Positions 34,471 through 35,434 of a DNA stretch of 35,434 nt are shown here, in pieces. The notes below the pieces were generated by a model. It did no database searches. It saw only the letters and a list, made by a program, of their open reading frames with translations, and had not been told where the DNA came from. Position numbers and translations under genes: made by a program. The stretch is taken from the NCBI GenBank assembly GCA_031260245.1, contig JAIRKH010000103.1, forward strand, positions 1 through 35,434, read 5' to 3'. This DNA is from Treponema sp. GTDB lineage: Bacteria > Spirochaetota > Spirochaetia > Treponematales > Breznakiellaceae. Numbering within the stretch: position 1 is the stretch's first letter; every line of letters begins with the position of its first letter.

Positions 34471-34605
34471 AGAAGCCGCTTTGCCTATGAGCAGAGACTC
34501 ATGATGGAATGGCTCTGGAACGGGAAAGAGCGAAGCTCGACAAAATTAGCCAGGATTTTCGGCAAGAATAGGCGAACTATAATCCGTGAACTACAACGCG
34601 GCATG
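34471..34605 (+). pseudogene. IS30-family transposase remnant
   Basis: The frame RFAYEQRLMMEWLWNGKE, then RSSTKLARIFGKNRRTIIRELQRG, matches the N-terminal helix-turn-helix of IS30-type transposases. A stop (TAA 34468-34470) cuts it off upstream, and downstream it becomes unrelated sequence. No DDE catalytic domain or terminal inverted repeats are present, so it is a short, inactive relic. Confidence 0.65.
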
Positions 34606-34730
34606 ACTACGCAACAGCGAAGCCTGCGGAGTTCCCGCTACCCCCTGGCTTCAGGCGGGTCTGCGGTGCGGCGCCCCCTTTCGGACAATACCCGTTAGGA
34701 AGCTATGGCGGAGCCTGCGTGGATAGCCTG

Positions 34731-34745
34731 TGGCGTCAGACACAT
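34731..34745 (-). repeat. REP-like unit spanning the stop codon of the RAYT gene
   Basis: Read on the minus strand, TGTGTCTGACGCC contains the codons TGT-GTC-TGA that end the transposase. It is in the same orientation relative to the gene as the units on its 5' side. Confidence 0.85.
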
Positions 34746-35227
34746 ACGTCGTCGCCGAGAATAGGTTCGTCTAGTAAATCAGATTGCCGGTGCAATCGGC
34801 GATATAAACTCCCAAACGCCCACTCCGCGGCTCGTTCTACAAGCCCTGCCTTCACGGGATTCTCCGCGATGTAGTTCCGCGTCCGCAAAAAATCCTCTAT
34901 CCCGTTGATTATGCGCGAATAGAAGCGTTCTCCCCACACATGACCCTTTCGTCCGTGCGCCTTGTTCCACGCCTTCGCGAAATTACACTTTATCCACTGC
35001 ATTATTTCCGATAGATTACCGCCTTTCCCCGGCTTAATCAAGAAATGGATATGATTCCCCATGATACAGAAATCCCACAACTGGAAATGGAACTTTCGTT
35101 TCGCCTTCTTGACGAATGAGAGGAATAATAGCTTGAATTGTGGTTCAAGCAGGCTCATGTCGTCGTGGTCTATTTTCGACGTAACGTGATACGCAACGTC
35201 CTCGATAAGTATTCGTGGTTTTCTCAT
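34736..35227 (-). CDS. REP-associated tyrosine transposase (RAYT, Y1 HUH family)
   Basis: The protein has 163 residues, the usual size of a single-domain Y1 transposase. The HUH metal motif is His59-Ile-His61 in IMGNHIHFLIK. The C-terminal helix motif NYIAENPVKAGLV carries Tyr119, the likely catalytic nucleophile. Other family landmarks are YHVTSK near the start and GHVWGERFYSR in the middle. RAYTs cut single-stranded palindromic REP sequences and are thought to spread them. Here GTGTC-N-GACAC repeats flank the gene on both sides, and one contains its stop codon. It has no left/right ends like IS200/IS605 and no partner tnpB. The start has no ribosome-binding site. Confidence 0.88.
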   Translation of the reverse strand: MRKPRILIEDVAYHVTSKIDHDDMSLLEPQFKLLFLSFVKKAKRKFHFQLWDFCIMGNHIHFLIKPGKGGNLSEIMQWIKCNFAKAWNKAHGRKGHVWGERFYSRIINGIEDFLRTRNYIAENPVKAGLVERAAEWAFGSLYRRLHRQSDLLDEPILGDDVCV

Positions 35228-35245
35228 ATTTATAATACGGACTTG

Positions 35246-35361
35246 TTATGAGAATTGCTTGGGTGTCAGACACTTTGTTGGATTAGACGAACGGCTCGGT
35301 CGTTTATGAGAATTGCTTGGGTGTCAGACACTTTTTTGGATTAGACGAACGGCTCGGTCGT
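35246..35361 (-). repeat. 58-bp tandem duplication with REP-like unit
   Basis: Two 58-bp copies (35246-35303 and 35304-35361) differ at one base. Each has GGGTGTCAGACAC and an ACGA/TCGT inverted segment (ACGAACGGCTCGGTCGT). They lie 5' of the transposase gene and end exactly at the stop codon of the next gene upstream (35362). Confidence 0.9.
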
Positions 35362-35434
35362 TTAGGGGAATTCCGCTTTAAGGACGGCTTTCAATACCAC
35401 CGGGTTGTGGTCCGAATACCGAAACTCATGGTTC
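35362..35434 (-). CDS. C-terminal end of an endonuclease/exonuclease/phosphatase-family protein
   Basis: The last 23 codons of a minus-strand gene run in from the window edge: NHEFRYSDHNPVVLKAVLKA, EFP, stop. The SDHNPV motif is the conserved C-terminal active-site segment of the endonuclease/exonuclease/phosphatase superfamily, where the histidine is catalytic. Whether it acts on DNA, phospholipid or inositol phosphates cannot be told from this fragment. Its stop codon directly abuts the 58-bp repeats. Confidence 0.6.
   Translation of the reverse strand, partial: NHEFRYSDHNPVVLKAVLKAEFP

Overview
The window looks like chromosomal DNA of a spirochaete, most likely a Treponema-type organism of intermediate GC (host-associated or uncultured). 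Supporting signs are a FlcA-like periplasmic flagellar collar protein, a short archaeal-type PheRS beta chain, a DUF2804 protein, CsgG/LpoB-like secreted proteins and two signal peptidases. This is inferred from family resemblance only, because no rRNA is present. No tRNA, CRISPR array or prophage was recognised.

Layout. 1-7000: a partial CsgG-like secreted protein behind a structured leader, bacteriohemerythrin, a secreted carbohydrate-binding-module protein, the FlcA-like gene, and a DUF2804/FecR-like pair. 7100-14400: a zinc-ribbon membrane protein overlapping a polysaccharide-deacetylase lipoprotein, then purB, a small helical protein, an AAA ATPase and pheT, all four on the minus strand. 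14700-19200: a DraRnl-type RNA ligase and an EndoQ-like PHP nuclease fused to a UvrD helicase, separated by palindromic repeats. 19200-22500: an accessory region holding a C11 tract that breaks a possible ORF, 21-bp tandem palindromes, a small unrecognised gene, a beta-barrel protein and a dense array of about 35 short palindromes. 22500-30800: a 29-residue AURKAIP1/COX24-like basic protein, dxs, two lepB genes, a REC-HD-GYP regulator, ubiX and clpB. 31000-35434: a second CsgG-like protein with a C-terminal barrel and no usable start, a fibronectin-III lipoprotein, an IS30 remnant, a REP-associated tyrosine transposase (RAYT) and the last codons of an endonuclease/exonuclease/phosphatase gene.

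The strongest unexplained signal is a repeat system. A short palindrome, GTGTC-T-GACAC with variants GCGTC-T-GACGC and ACGTC-T-GACGT, occurs around 15.8, 20.1, 21.7-22.4, 30.9, 34.7 and 35.3 kb. Its variants show paired changes that keep the hairpin. Copies flank, and even supply the stop codon of, the RAYT gene, and they also form the last codons of the small gene at 19721-20059. I read this as a RAYT/REP-like system with one exceptionally amplified array.

Other points are the EndoQ-UvrD fusion, a possible poly-C phase switch, several genes whose promoter-like -10 box lies 6-8 nt from an ATG with no Shine-Dalgarno (possible leaderless mRNAs), and a signal-peptide region at 32232-32245 that is frame-broken at an A6 run.
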